Source: an uncultured Dechloromonas sp. (lineage in GTDB: Bacteria > Pseudomonadota > Gammaproteobacteria > Burkholderiales > Rhodocyclaceae). From it: DNA of 57,332 nucleotides. The position numbers and the translations under genes are program-made. Location of the stretch: assembly GCA_937996725.1 (NCBI GenBank), contig CALKUR010000141.1, positions 1-57,332 of the forward strand, written 5' to 3'. This document shows positions 1 through 8,177 of the stretch, in pieces. The stretch's first letter is position 1; each line of letters begins with the position of its first letter. Below the pieces are notes generated by a model. That model was not told the origin of the DNA, ran no database searches, and was given only the letters and a program-made list of their open reading frames with translations.

Positions 1-300
1 ACGCCGGGCCACACAGCGCTCCAGGGCTGCCGCCCGGCCAGCTGCGCCCCGAACGGCCAGTAGCTCGTCTCGCGCTCATAGCGCGCCCAGGTCTCGCCCA
101 TCAGCCGCCGCTTCTTGTGGTCCTGGTGCGCGGCGCCCGCCAGCGCCAGGCGCTCGCGCACCGCGCGCTCGAGCGCGCGCATGGTGCCGGCCAGCGCGTG
201 CGCGGATTCGATCGCCGGCATGATGCCCTCGGTGCGGGTCAGCACCTGCATGGCCTCCATCGCCTCGGCCTGACGGTCCAGCGCGCCGGGCAGATCGCCC
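1..300. other. GC-rich segment foreign to thrS, probable chimeric join
   Basis: By hand count about 226 of 300 bases are G or C (75%), against about 57% in bases 361-540. Read in the thrS frame it continues after DKAEEALREGD with ALDRQAEAMEAM, which resembles a repeat region of alphaproteobacterial DUF4175 proteins. It then reads LTRTEGIMPAIESAHALA, which resembles the C-terminal part of tryptophan synthase beta chains, and ends in about 60 residues I do not recognise. None of this belongs to ThrRS. The likely reading is an assembly or library chimera at a contig end, joined through short shared sequence near 297-315. A real recombination is the alternative. Confidence 0.7.
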
Positions 301-1625
301 TCGCGCAGCGCCTCTTCGGCCTTGTCCCAGATCTCGTCGGAACCCACGCGACCTTCCGGACGCAGCGCCAGCTTAACGGCGACCTCGTTAAACCCGAAAT
401 CGGCATACACCTGTTTGACCAAGGCATTGAAAGCCGTCACTTCGGCTTCGATCTGGTCTTCGGTACAGAAGACGTGACCGTCATCCTGCACGAAGCCGCG
501 CACGCGCATCAGGCCATGCAACGCGCCTGACGATTCATTACGGTGGCACGAACCGAACTCACCATAGCGCAGCGGCAGATCACGGTACGAACGCAGACCA
601 GCGTTATACACCTGCACGTGGCCCGGGCAATTCATCGGCTTCAGCGCGTAATGGCGCTTTTCCGACTCGGTCGTGAACATATTCTCGTGATAGTGATCCC
701 AGTGACCGGACTTCTCCCACAGGGAGCGATCCAGAATCTGCGGGCAACGCACTTCCTGATAACCGTTGTCGCGATAAACGCGACGCATGTACTGCTCAAC
801 TTCCTGCCAGACAGCCCAACCCTTGGGATGCCAGAACACCAGGCCCGGGGCCTCATCCTGCATGTGGAACAGATCCAGCGCACGACCGAGGCGACGGTGG
901 TCACGCTTCTCGGCCTCTTCCAGCATGTGGAGGTAGCCTTCCAGATCTTCTTTCTTGGCCCAGGCCGTGCCATAGACACGCTGCAGTTGCTCGTTCTTGG
1001 GGTCGCCACGCCAGTAGGCACCGGCAATCTTCATCAGCTTGAAGTGTTTCAGCTTGCCCGTGGATGGTACGTGCGGGCCGCGGCAAAGGTCGATGAAATC
1101 GCCTTCGCGATACAGCGATACATCTTGATCGGCCGGAATCGCTGCGATCAGCTCTGCCTTGTAACGCTCGCCCTGCCCTTCGAAGAACTTCACGGCATCG
1201 TCACGCGACCAGACTTCACGCGTCACCGGGATATCTTTCTTGGCCAGCTCGGCCATACGCTTTTCAATCGCAATCAGATCTTCCGGCGTAAACGGGCGTG
1301 AGTAAGCAAAATCGTAGTAGAAACCGTTATCGACCGTCGGGCCAATGGTCACTTGCGCTTCCGGATACAGTTCTTTGACCGCATAAGCCAATAAGTGCGC
1401 CGTTGAGTGACGGATCAGTTCCAGCCCTTCCGGGTCTTTGTCAGTAATGATAGCGAGCGGCGAATCTGTTTCGATCACATAGCTGGTATCGACCAGCTTG
1501 TCACCAATACGACCGCCGAGGGCAGCACGGGCCAAGCCGGCACCAATACTGGCGGCGACATCCAGCACAGTCACTGGCTGGGAATAGTCTCGCTGGGAAC
1601 CATCAGGAAGCGTAATCACGGGCAT
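1..1625 (-). CDS. thrS: threonine-tRNA ligase, 3' part replaced at window edge
   Basis: Charges tRNA-Thr with threonine in the cytoplasm. The frame starts at ATG 1625 (MPVITLPDGS) and shows about 438 residues of normal ThrRS. These comprise a TGS domain (about 1-62), the editing domain with HSTAH and CRGPH, and the catalytic core with MNCPGH and motif 2 (HRNESSGALHGLMRVRG). Homology ends near VGSDEIWDKAE (about base 315). The family is normally about 635-645 residues, so motif 3 and the anticodon-binding domain are missing. The frame stays open to the window edge but reads unrelated protein (see the entry for 1-300). No strong Shine-Dalgarno precedes the ATG. It lies downstream of tRNA-Val and probably shares its promoter. 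The ThrRS identity is certain; the 3' end as given is probably not real. Confidence 0.93.
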   Translation of the reverse strand, partial: MPVITLPDGSQRDYSQPVTVLDVAASIGAGLARAALGGRIGDKLVDTSYVIETDSPLAIITDKDPEGLELIRHSTAHLLAYAVKELYPEAQVTIGPTVDNGFYYDFAYSRPFTPEDLIAIEKRMAELAKKDIPVTREVWSRDDAVKFFEGQGERYKAELIAAIPADQDVSLYREGDFIDLCRGPHVPSTGKLKHFKLMKIAGAYWRGDPKNEQLQRVYGTAWAKKEDLEGYLHMLEEAEKRDHRRLGRALDLFHMQDEAPGLVFWHPKGWAVWQEVEQYMRRVYRDNGYQEVRCPQILDRSLWEKSGHWDHYHENMFTTESEKRHYALKPMNCPGHVQVYNAGLRSYRDLPLRYGEFGSCHRNESSGALHGLMRVRGFVQDDGHVFCTEDQIEAEVTAFNALVKQVYADFGFNEVAVKLALRPEGRVGSDEIWDKAEEALREGDLPGALDRQAEAMEAMQVLTRTEGIMPAIESAHALAGTMRALERAVRERLALAGAAHQDHKKRRLMGETWARYERETSYWPFGAQLAGRQPWSAVWPG

Positions 1626-1644
1626 CTTGAGCTCGCATTCGATA

Positions 1645-1731
1645 AACAAACGGCACAACAAAAACACAAAAGCCAGAGCAGGTGGCCGGGGTCGCGATAC
1701 TTGCGATAGTCGGCGAATCTGACTCTGGCTT
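1645..1731 (-). terminator. hairpin with T-rich tail between tRNA-Val and thrS
   Basis: On the minus strand a 9-base arm at 1731-1723 pairs perfectly with 1678-1670 (AAGCCAGAG with CTCTGGCTT). The closing arm runs into a T-rich stretch (TTTGTGTTTTTG). The loop is long, about 44 bases. It sits after the tRNA and before thrS, so it could end the tRNA transcript or act as an attenuator for thrS. The T tract is interrupted, so termination may be partial. Confidence 0.45.
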
Positions 1732-1746
1732 GAGGGCTGAATTCGT

Positions 1747-1823
1747 TGGTAGGCGCGATTGGACTCGAACCAACGACCCCCACCATGTCAAGGTGGTGCT
1801 CTAACCAGCTGAGCTACGCGCCT
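1747..1823 (-). tRNA. tRNA-Val, anticodon GAC
   Basis: A 77-base cloverleaf reads on the minus strand. The acceptor stem AGGCGCG pairs with CGCGCCT, followed by discriminator A and an encoded CCA. The D arm begins TAGCTCAG, the anticodon stem CCACC/GGTGG encloses TTGACAT with anticodon GAC, and the T arm contains GGTTCGAGTCC. It decodes GUC and GUU valine codons. A good promoter lies just upstream and thrS follows 122 bases downstream. Confidence 0.96.
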
Positions 1824-1837
1824 ACTGCAGAGGCGAG

Positions 1838-1866
1838 ATTCTAACCAAAGACTTGCTGCTTTGCAA
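1838..1866 (-). promoter_or_regulatory. sigma-70 promoter of tRNA-Val (and thrS)
   Basis: On the minus strand a -35 TTGCAA (1866-1861) is followed by a 17-base spacer and a -10 TAGAAT (1843-1838). Transcription should start near 1831, about 8 bases before the tRNA 5' end. This is the cleanest housekeeping promoter seen in the window. Confidence 0.75.
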
Positions 1867-1880
1867 CCTGGCGGACCGTC

Positions 1881-2162
1881 TCAGCCCAGTAACCACCATT
1901 TGCTCAGACCCAGAACAAGCCAAAGCGAGAACAGTAACCCAAAGAGCAGCCACTCTCTTGCCACAAAGCTTGCCGACGGCCACAACCGGCTCACCAACCC
2001 ACGCGGTGGGTTGAGCACGATATCGAACAAGCGCAGGATGGTGTTGTCGGCACCGGCTCGCCCGGCCAACAAAGCCAGTGCCACGCGGCCAATCATGAGC
2101 CAGACGACCAGCTCAATCACCGCACGCGCAGCCACGAGGACAAAGAGTAGCGCGGAGGTCAT
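1881..2162 (-). CDS. small two-segment membrane protein, YggT-like
   Basis: A 93-residue hydrophobic protein with an N-terminal membrane segment (about 5-33) and a second near 68-90. Between them is a loop containing RLFDIVLNPPRGLVSRLWP. This arrangement of helix, proline-rich amphipathic loop and helix recalls YggT-family proteins, but the match is weak and I would not name it. Its ATG overlaps the stop of the upstream symporter gene by four bases (ATGA), so it is probably translationally coupled and is the last gene of the acetate-associated block. Confidence 0.7.
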   Translation of the reverse strand: MTSALLFVLVAARAVIELVVWLMIGRVALALLAGRAGADNTILRLFDIVLNPPRGLVSRLWPSASFVAREWLLFGLLFSLWLVLGLSKWWLLG

Positions 2163-4480
2163 TGCTCATCCACGCCGAACTCGCGGTCCAACCGGTTCAT
2201 CCAGTGGGCGTAGATCGCAATCAGCAGCAAATACACGATCAGGGCACCTTGCGCAGCAATCACGTAGCCCAGCGGCAGGCCAAGCACGGTCCACTGATCG
2301 AGCGAACGCGCGGCGTAGCTGGCCACAAAGGTGACCACAAACCAGATGCCGAGCAGGAGTAGTGTTGCCGACATCGTCTTGAGCCAGAAGCGACGCTGAA
2401 GCTGGCGGACCGACGAATCGCCATCGGCCTCGCGGCTATACAGAATGCGTGGATAGCGTAGGCGCTCGATAAACTGACGGCTCTCAACAGATGGCGGCGT
2501 AGTCAGCAGGCTGATCAGCACATTGGCCACAACACCCGCCGGTACGCCGAAAACGCCGGCGGCCGCGGCTTCGATGCCGAACCAAGGATCCATGCCGATA
2601 CCGTACCAACCCAGCCAAGGAATGCTGTCAAAGCGTACCCGAGCGATGTAATACAGCGTCAGTAACAAGCCGACAACAATTCCCGCGATGGCACCCTGGC
2701 GATTAGCGCGTGGCCAGAAGATGCCCAGTACCAGCGCCGGGAATAATGCCGCCCCCGCCAGCGAGAATGCCCAGGCCACCATATCCACCAGTGTCGCCGG
2801 GCGCTGAACGGCAATGGCCGCCGCGATAATCGCCACTGTCACCATCACCGACTTCGAAACAATCAAGCGCCACGATGATGAGGCATCGGGCCGTAACATC
2901 TTGAAGTAAATGTCGTGCGATAACGCCGAGGTAATCGAGAGCAGCAAACCCTCAGAGGTCGATAGTGCTGCCGCGAGACCACCGGCCGCCACCATGCCGG
3001 ATATGACATAAGGCAAGCCGGCGATTTCCGGTGTCGCCAGCACAATCACGTCGGGGCTAATCGCCAGTTCAGCCCATTGCACGAGATGGTCATGATTGAT
3101 GTCGTCGATCGACACTAACCCGATACGCGTCCAAGCACTCACCCACCCCGGCAATGACTCGATCGGTGCGCCCACCAAATTTTGTAGCACTTCCAGTTTG
3201 ACGAACACCGCATAAGCAGGGGCCAGCAAATAGACGAGCGCCACAAAGAAGAGGGACCAGAAGACAGAACGCCGTGCCTGGCTAACACTGGCGATACTGT
3301 AGTACCGCATCAGTAGGTGCGGCAACGAGGCGGTGCCAATCGTCAGACAAAAGATGAGCGCCAGAAAGTTGATGCGGCTATTGGCTGATTCCGGCAATGC
3401 AAACGCCTGCAAATCATCCACCGGCGACTCTGCTCGGCGCTTTGCTTCTTTGAGATCATTACGCCACACGCCATGCGCCTCTTTAGCATTCACAGGCATC
3501 TGGCGGCGTTCGCGTTCCAATTGAACAATATCGCGCGGCGTGGCCTCAGCTGCTTTCATCTGTTCAATCCGGCCTGTCAGCGCCTTACGTTCCTGAACCA
3601 GAGACTGCGGCAAGCCATCGATTTTGGTTTGCAGCGCGCGGGCACGCTCAGCATACAACTGACGGACAGCAACCTCCTCCGGCCGATCAAAGATCTCGTG
3701 CTCCAGTTCAACCAGTTGATGCATAGCTTTGGCGTAGAGCACGGGGGGTGCCGGGATCCCAGTTTTATCAAAGGCCAGAATCGTAATGGGCGTAATGTAG
3801 GCAATCAGCAGAATGGCGTATTGCGCTGCCTGGGCATGCATCAGCGCGCGCATGCCACCGAGGAAGGAGCACACCAGCACGCCGGCCAGACCCAGATAAA
3901 CGCCAATTTCAAACTGCAGCGTGATGAAACGGCTCGTAATCAGGCCCACACCATAGACCTGGGCAACCATATAGATCAGCGAGGCAATGATGACCGCAAA
4001 AGCACCCAGCAATCGAATCGACTGTCCGCCATAACGGGCGGCCAGAAAGTCCGGCAGCGTGTACTGCCCAAACTTACGCAAATACGGGGCGAGCAACAAG
4101 GCCAGCAATACATAACCCCCCGTCCAACCGATGACAAACGCGAGCCCTTGATAACCGGATTGATAGAGCGCGCCGGCCAGGCCGATAAAAGACGCCGCCG
4201 ATAACCAATCCGTTCCGGCAGACATCCCCGCATAGACAGCTGGCACACGGCGACCAGCAACAAAGTACTCGGCGACATCCGAGGTACGGGTAAACAGCCC
4301 GACCAGCGAAAACACCAGCAGTGTCAGAAAGAGAAAAACGTATCCGATCCAGCGGTCGCTGAGTCCATGACTCTCTAGCCATGCTAGTACCAGAACTGCT
4401 GCGACAAACCCGAGGGCAAATAACGTGACAAAAATCGCCGGGCCATAGGCTCCGAGCAATAGCCGTAGTCGGTTACCCAC
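2159..4480 (-). CDS. sodium:solute symporter, large VC_2705-like subfamily
   Basis: A 773-residue inner-membrane transporter of the SSS family, which moves small acids such as acetate with sodium. Membrane segments run from about 13 to 35 through to the C-terminus, with the typical EYFVAGRRVPAVYAG and GTDWLSAASF region at residues 71-98. It is longer than ActP or PutP (about 550). The extra length is a charged, probably coiled-coil insertion at about 250-365, followed by resumed membrane helices. This layout fits the VC_2705-type subfamily. The gene lies 3 bases after the DUF294 gene and overlaps the next small gene. The acs and sensor neighbours suggest acetate or another short-chain acid as substrate; that is inference. 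Confidence 0.88.
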   Translation of the reverse strand: MGNRLRLLLGAYGPAIFVTLFALGFVAAVLVLAWLESHGLSDRWIGYVFLFLTLLVFSLVGLFTRTSDVAEYFVAGRRVPAVYAGMSAGTDWLSAASFIGLAGALYQSGYQGLAFVIGWTGGYVLLALLLAPYLRKFGQYTLPDFLAARYGGQSIRLLGAFAVIIASLIYMVAQVYGVGLITSRFITLQFEIGVYLGLAGVLVCSFLGGMRALMHAQAAQYAILLIAYITPITILAFDKTGIPAPPVLYAKAMHQLVELEHEIFDRPEEVAVRQLYAERARALQTKIDGLPQSLVQERKALTGRIEQMKAAEATPRDIVQLERERRQMPVNAKEAHGVWRNDLKEAKRRAESPVDDLQAFALPESANSRINFLALIFCLTIGTASLPHLLMRYYSIASVSQARRSVFWSLFFVALVYLLAPAYAVFVKLEVLQNLVGAPIESLPGWVSAWTRIGLVSIDDINHDHLVQWAELAISPDVIVLATPEIAGLPYVISGMVAAGGLAAALSTSEGLLLSITSALSHDIYFKMLRPDASSSWRLIVSKSVMVTVAIIAAAIAVQRPATLVDMVAWAFSLAGAALFPALVLGIFWPRANRQGAIAGIVVGLLLTLYYIARVRFDSIPWLGWYGIGMDPWFGIEAAAAGVFGVPAGVVANVLISLLTTPPSVESRQFIERLRYPRILYSREADGDSSVRQLQRRFWLKTMSATLLLLGIWFVVTFVASYAARSLDQWTVLGLPLGYVIAAQGALIVYLLLIAIYAHWMNRLDREFGVDEQ

Positions 4481-4483
4481 CCC

Positions 4484-5551
4484 TTAGATCCGGTAGGTGA
4501 GCTTCAGGCGTTGCTGTAAGCGCTTGGCCTGTTTCAGGCCTTCACGAAGGACCGCTTCATCGTAGGTGCTGAGCTCTTCGGGGTGCAGGTGATTATCGGG
4601 CTTAATGCCCGTGGTTATTGCATGATGCTGGTGATTCAATCGTAGGCGCTGGAGTTCAGACATCGCCTGCAACGCTGCCGACACATCGAGTGCCGACATC
4701 CCGAACTTTTCGCCCGCTTCCAGGAAACGCGTACGCGTACTCGCCGACTTGACACCATGGGCTAGGCCAATGATGCGGCCCACATCCACAAAAATACGGA
4801 TGCCATATTTTTTAATGTCGACAAATTTTTCTTTGCCTTCCTTCTCCATCACCACATCACCGGTAAAACCAATGGGCGGTTCGGCGGCCAGCGCATTGGT
4901 GGCCATCAGCCGCAGAAACGTTTCCGCCGAAGGGGCCCAGCGCCCTAGCATGTCGCGCAACGGATCCACCATCGAGAAATCACCATAAAGCGGCCGCACA
5001 TCAAAGAAGATCGACGCATTCAACAAGGCAGCCGGTTCCGGCTTGTGGATCCAGTCAAAGAACAACGTTTTCCATTCGTCCTCCGAACGGCACCAAGCCG
5101 GGTTACCCGCCATGATGTCACCAGAACACAGCGTAAAGCCGCAATCCGCCAATCGTTGATTGGTCTGTTTAGCAAAGGGAAGAAACACCTCGCGCAACAG
5201 GTCCGCCTCGCGCTCATCGGAGGCTGAGAAGATCAAGCCGTTATCCTGATCGGTCACCAATGTCTGTTCGTGGCGACCTTCAGACCCCAGACCGATCCAG
5301 CACCAGTTGGCGGCCGGTAGACGCGCCTCTTCAGCCGTCAGGGCAACCACGCGCGCCGCCAAGGCGTCATTCAGCCAGGAAATACCATAGGTGGCTAGCG
5401 CACCGGTTAGGCCGTCATCCAGGAAGGTCTGGTCAATGCGTTGCGCCTCATCCGCCAATGCCAGCAAGCCAGACATGCTGCTGGTTTTTTCAATCTTCGC
5501 CGCCAGCGCTTGAGCGCGATTAACGGCAAAGGTGTTGTCTCCGAAATTCAT
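4484..5551 (-). CDS. DUF294 nucleotidyltransferase-like protein without CBS domains
   Basis: A 355-residue cytoplasmic protein. The motif GLGSEGRHEQTLVTDQDNGL at residues 87-106 is the glycine-serine plus aspartate signature of the DUF294/GlnD-like nucleotidyltransferase fold, where TDQDN would hold metal. The C-terminal half is the predicted substrate-binding helical domain. Many relatives carry N-terminal cyclic-nucleotide-binding and CBS domains (about 600 residues); these are absent here. It sits one base from the exonuclease gene and three from the symporter gene. I recall the same trio of exonuclease, DUF294 protein and acetate-type symporter in Pseudomonas and Vibrio. The substrate is unknown; protein nucleotidylylation is a guess from the fold. 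Confidence 0.85.
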   Translation of the reverse strand: MNFGDNTFAVNRAQALAAKIEKTSSMSGLLALADEAQRIDQTFLDDGLTGALATYGISWLNDALAARVVALTAEEARLPAANWCWIGLGSEGRHEQTLVTDQDNGLIFSASDEREADLLREVFLPFAKQTNQRLADCGFTLCSGDIMAGNPAWCRSEDEWKTLFFDWIHKPEPAALLNASIFFDVRPLYGDFSMVDPLRDMLGRWAPSAETFLRLMATNALAAEPPIGFTGDVVMEKEGKEKFVDIKKYGIRIFVDVGRIIGLAHGVKSASTRTRFLEAGEKFGMSALDVSAALQAMSELQRLRLNHQHHAITTGIKPDNHLHPEELSTYDEAVLREGLKQAKRLQQRLKLTYRI

Positions 5552-5552
5552 A

Positions 5553-7727
5553 TCAATACTTCACTTGAGCAAAATAGGTTTTCTGCGAAGCCTCAATGGC
5601 CTGCCCCAGGGTGGTGATTCCCCGATCAGCCAGCGCCGGCAGCAATCGTACAAACACCTGCGCAGTCGCGGTCGCATCGGCCAGGGCGTTATGGCGTTGA
5701 TCCATGTGGATACCCAAGCGTTGCATGATCGCTTCCAGGCTATGGCTTTCCTGATTCGGATGCGCGACTGCCGAGAGCAATAAGGTATCGAGTACGGGCT
5801 GATCAAAGCGCAGATCCAGAGTGGCCTCTTTGATCTCCAGGAAGCGCATATCGAAGGCCACGTTGTGACCGACCAATACCGTATCCGCGCAGAAGTCGTA
5901 AAACGCGGGCAGCACCTGGTCGATGGTCGGCTGGCCTAGCAGCATACTGTCGGTAATCCCGTGGATGGCAATGCTGGCCGCCTTGAGCGGTACACGCGGA
6001 TCAACCAGCTGATCGAAGTGTTCCTGCTGCAACAGGCGACCATTTAGAATACGAAGCGCGCCGATCTGGATGATCTCGTCACCATTGGCTGGCTCTAGGC
6101 CGGTCGTCTCCGTGTCGAATACGGTGTACACCAGATCAGCCAGCGGACGGTCGAGATCGACCTGCCCCAGCGGTCGATCAAAGAGATCGAAGTCGTAGTA
6201 TTCCGGACGGGAATCGCCATCGCGTACATTCAGTTCAACGCGCTCATCGGGCGTCGCACGGGGAATCAGCAGCCGCAGCGATGCCTGGTTAGCAGCACGC
6301 TGGCGCTGATACCAGATCTCGCCGCCATGGCGATCCAGCACTTCACGCAAGGTAGGCGGATTCACGCCATGGCCATCGCGCATGGGTTCGATTTCCCAAG
6401 ACAATACGGTTTCTGTCGACATCGACAAGCCAAGCCACATGAGGTCGATATGCACAAAGCGCTCGTCGTTGCCCAACGCCAGCGTCAGCGAGCGAACCTC
6501 ACCGCTTTCTTCGATCCGTGATGCAAGAAAGGTTAGCGCCGACACCAGCGCAAAACTATCGGCCCGCACCCAGAGCGGCTCCGGCGTTTCGGTCTGCACA
6601 TCCACCGGCAACTTCAAACGGGATTGGATTCGCCGACCGGCCGCTTCCAGAATATCCGCCGCCATCATGTCGTCTAGCGGCCAATTCTGACGGAGCGAAT
6701 CGGCCACTGTCTTGAGTGTGACGTCGAGGCGCTCACTCATGCGGTTCACTTCGGACGACAACACACCGACAAATCGTTCTCGATCTTCCGCCGCCATTTC
6801 CGGGTTGTCGGCCAGCATTTCTACCGCGGCACGCAACGTCCCGAGCGACGCACGGCTGCCTTCGGTGAGCTCACCCAAGGCAGCATCCCGCTTGGCATCC
6901 TGTTCCAGAGCACGGGTAATGTTTTCAATCAGCAGGATATAGCCGGAAGCGGTTTGCACCCCGTTGACTTCGCGCAACACGGGGGCAATCTGCACACGAA
7001 TCAGCTGACTGTTATCGGTGGTGGTGACAAAGTTGGCGATCGCATGGCGGTTGCCGCGCTCCAGCTGGATACGGATGGTTTCACGCGCGTAATCGACTTG
7101 GCTTTCTTCCAGAATCGAATTGATCGATCGGCCCAGGCCAATGAGTGCGCCACTCGACACGGAAGTCGGCCCTTTGGCCAGCGACTCGAACATGAAGCGT
7201 GCACGGTTGTTGTACAGCAGAATCCGCCCATCAAGGTTACACACCACCACGGCCTGCGCCAGCTCAGACATCAGTGCCGCCAGCCGGTTCTTCTCTTCTT
7301 CGACATTGCCTTTGGCCTTGGCAACCTGGGCTTCGACGTCATCAATATACGCATCACGCTGGGTCGCGAGGTCGTTGATGGCCCGCACCAGTTCGCGCAG
7401 CTCTGGCGGGCCTTCTTCCGTAATACGGAAAGAGCGATTAGAGCCCAGCATCAGGCGTAACTCTTCCACCATCGCTGCCATGCCCGTGACGTAGCGATTA
7501 AAGAGCCGGCGCACGAGCGCCAGACCCAGCACGAAACCCGTGGCGGTCAACATGCCGCCCAATGGCACCTGCGGTAGCAGATGCTGAACCAACACCTCAC
7601 GCATTCCAGGGGATGCGCCCAGCCAGATCAACACAGACGTCAACAGGAAGGGGCCCGTCATCAACATGCCGAGCACCAGTACGGCCAGCACAAACCGCCA
7701 TTTGGCTTTCAAATCACGCAAAAACAT
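5553..7727 (-). CDS. membrane sensor pseudokinase fused to DnaQ-type 3'-5' exonuclease
   Basis: A 724-residue fusion. Two membrane segments (about 12-36 and 57-73) are followed by a HAMP-like linker and coiled coil (75-150), a PAS-like domain (150-270) and a histidine-kinase-like region (275-490). It ends in a DEDDh exonuclease (533-700). Exonuclease residues are complete: FDTETTG (D538, E540), HNVAFD (D626), HNALAD (H679, D684). The kinase part looks dead: where the phosphorylated histidine should be it reads GELTEGSRASLG, and no DxGxG ATP-lid motif is seen. The ATG is preceded by AGGAAT. It lies between the receiver gene and the DUF294 gene in a tight row. It may degrade a nucleic acid or nucleotide in response to a membrane signal; the substrate is unknown. 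Confidence 0.87.
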   Translation of the reverse strand: MFLRDLKAKWRFVLAVLVLGMLMTGPFLLTSVLIWLGASPGMREVLVQHLLPQVPLGGMLTATGFVLGLALVRRLFNRYVTGMAAMVEELRLMLGSNRSFRITEEGPPELRELVRAINDLATQRDAYIDDVEAQVAKAKGNVEEEKNRLAALMSELAQAVVVCNLDGRILLYNNRARFMFESLAKGPTSVSSGALIGLGRSINSILEESQVDYARETIRIQLERGNRHAIANFVTTTDNSQLIRVQIAPVLREVNGVQTASGYILLIENITRALEQDAKRDAALGELTEGSRASLGTLRAAVEMLADNPEMAAEDRERFVGVLSSEVNRMSERLDVTLKTVADSLRQNWPLDDMMAADILEAAGRRIQSRLKLPVDVQTETPEPLWVRADSFALVSALTFLASRIEESGEVRSLTLALGNDERFVHIDLMWLGLSMSTETVLSWEIEPMRDGHGVNPPTLREVLDRHGGEIWYQRQRAANQASLRLLIPRATPDERVELNVRDGDSRPEYYDFDLFDRPLGQVDLDRPLADLVYTVFDTETTGLEPANGDEIIQIGALRILNGRLLQQEHFDQLVDPRVPLKAASIAIHGITDSMLLGQPTIDQVLPAFYDFCADTVLVGHNVAFDMRFLEIKEATLDLRFDQPVLDTLLLSAVAHPNQESHSLEAIMQRLGIHMDQRHNALADATATAQVFVRLLPALADRGITTLGQAIEASQKTYFAQVKY

Positions 7728-7795
7728 CGCTATTCCTATGACCGCTTTTTACCCAAAACTGCTTCATTATGCGCCACCGCACCCATGTCTCACAG

Positions 7796-8161
7796 TCAGG
7801 CCAACACCTCTCGGATCTTGGCCACCAGATCTTTGGTCGAAAAGGGTTTCAACATATAGGCATCGGCACCGAGCGCTAGGCCTTTAGCCTGTTCGGTATC
7901 GCGGCCTTTGGCCGTGAGCATGATAATTTTCAGGCTGGTCAGACCGGCATCTGCCCGAAGGATCTCGCAGACTTCAAAGCCCGACTTCTTCGGCATCATC
8001 ACGTCGAGCAGCACCAGGTCTGGCCCGAAGCTGTACACCTTATCGATCGCGGCATCACCATCGCCGGCGGTATCGATCTGGAAGCCTTCTTTTTTGAGCA
8101 GAAACTCCAGCGACATCACGATATTCGGCTCGTCGTCGACAATCAGGATCTTATGGGTCAT
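7796..8161 (-). CDS. single-domain response regulator (receiver only)
   Basis: A 121-residue CheY-like receiver with acidic residues D9/D10, phosphoacceptor D53 (LLDVMMP), the switch threonine in MLTAKG and lysine in MLKPF. There is no DNA-binding or enzymatic output domain. I choose ATG 8161 over the in-frame ATG 8185 because AAAGGAG (8174-8168) lies six bases upstream and the earlier start would overlap the kinase gene. It follows the symporter-kinase gene by 16 bases and is the likely phosphotransfer partner. With no output domain it must act by protein contact, perhaps on the downstream pseudokinase-exonuclease; that is inference. Confidence 0.92.
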   Translation of the reverse strand: MTHKILIVDDEPNIVMSLEFLLKKEGFQIDTAGDGDAAIDKVYSFGPDLVLLDVMMPKKSGFEVCEILRADAGLTSLKIIMLTAKGRDTEQAKGLALGADAYMLKPFSTKDLVAKIREVLA

Positions 8162-8167
8162 TGCAGG

Positions 8168-8174
8168 CTCCTTT
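8168..8174 (-). promoter_or_regulatory. Shine-Dalgarno site that decides the receiver start
   Basis: AAAGGAG on the minus strand, six bases before ATG 8161. It lies between the kinase stop codon (8180-8178) and the receiver ATG, which supports the shorter start. Confidence 0.75.
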
Positions 8175-8177
8175 GCG

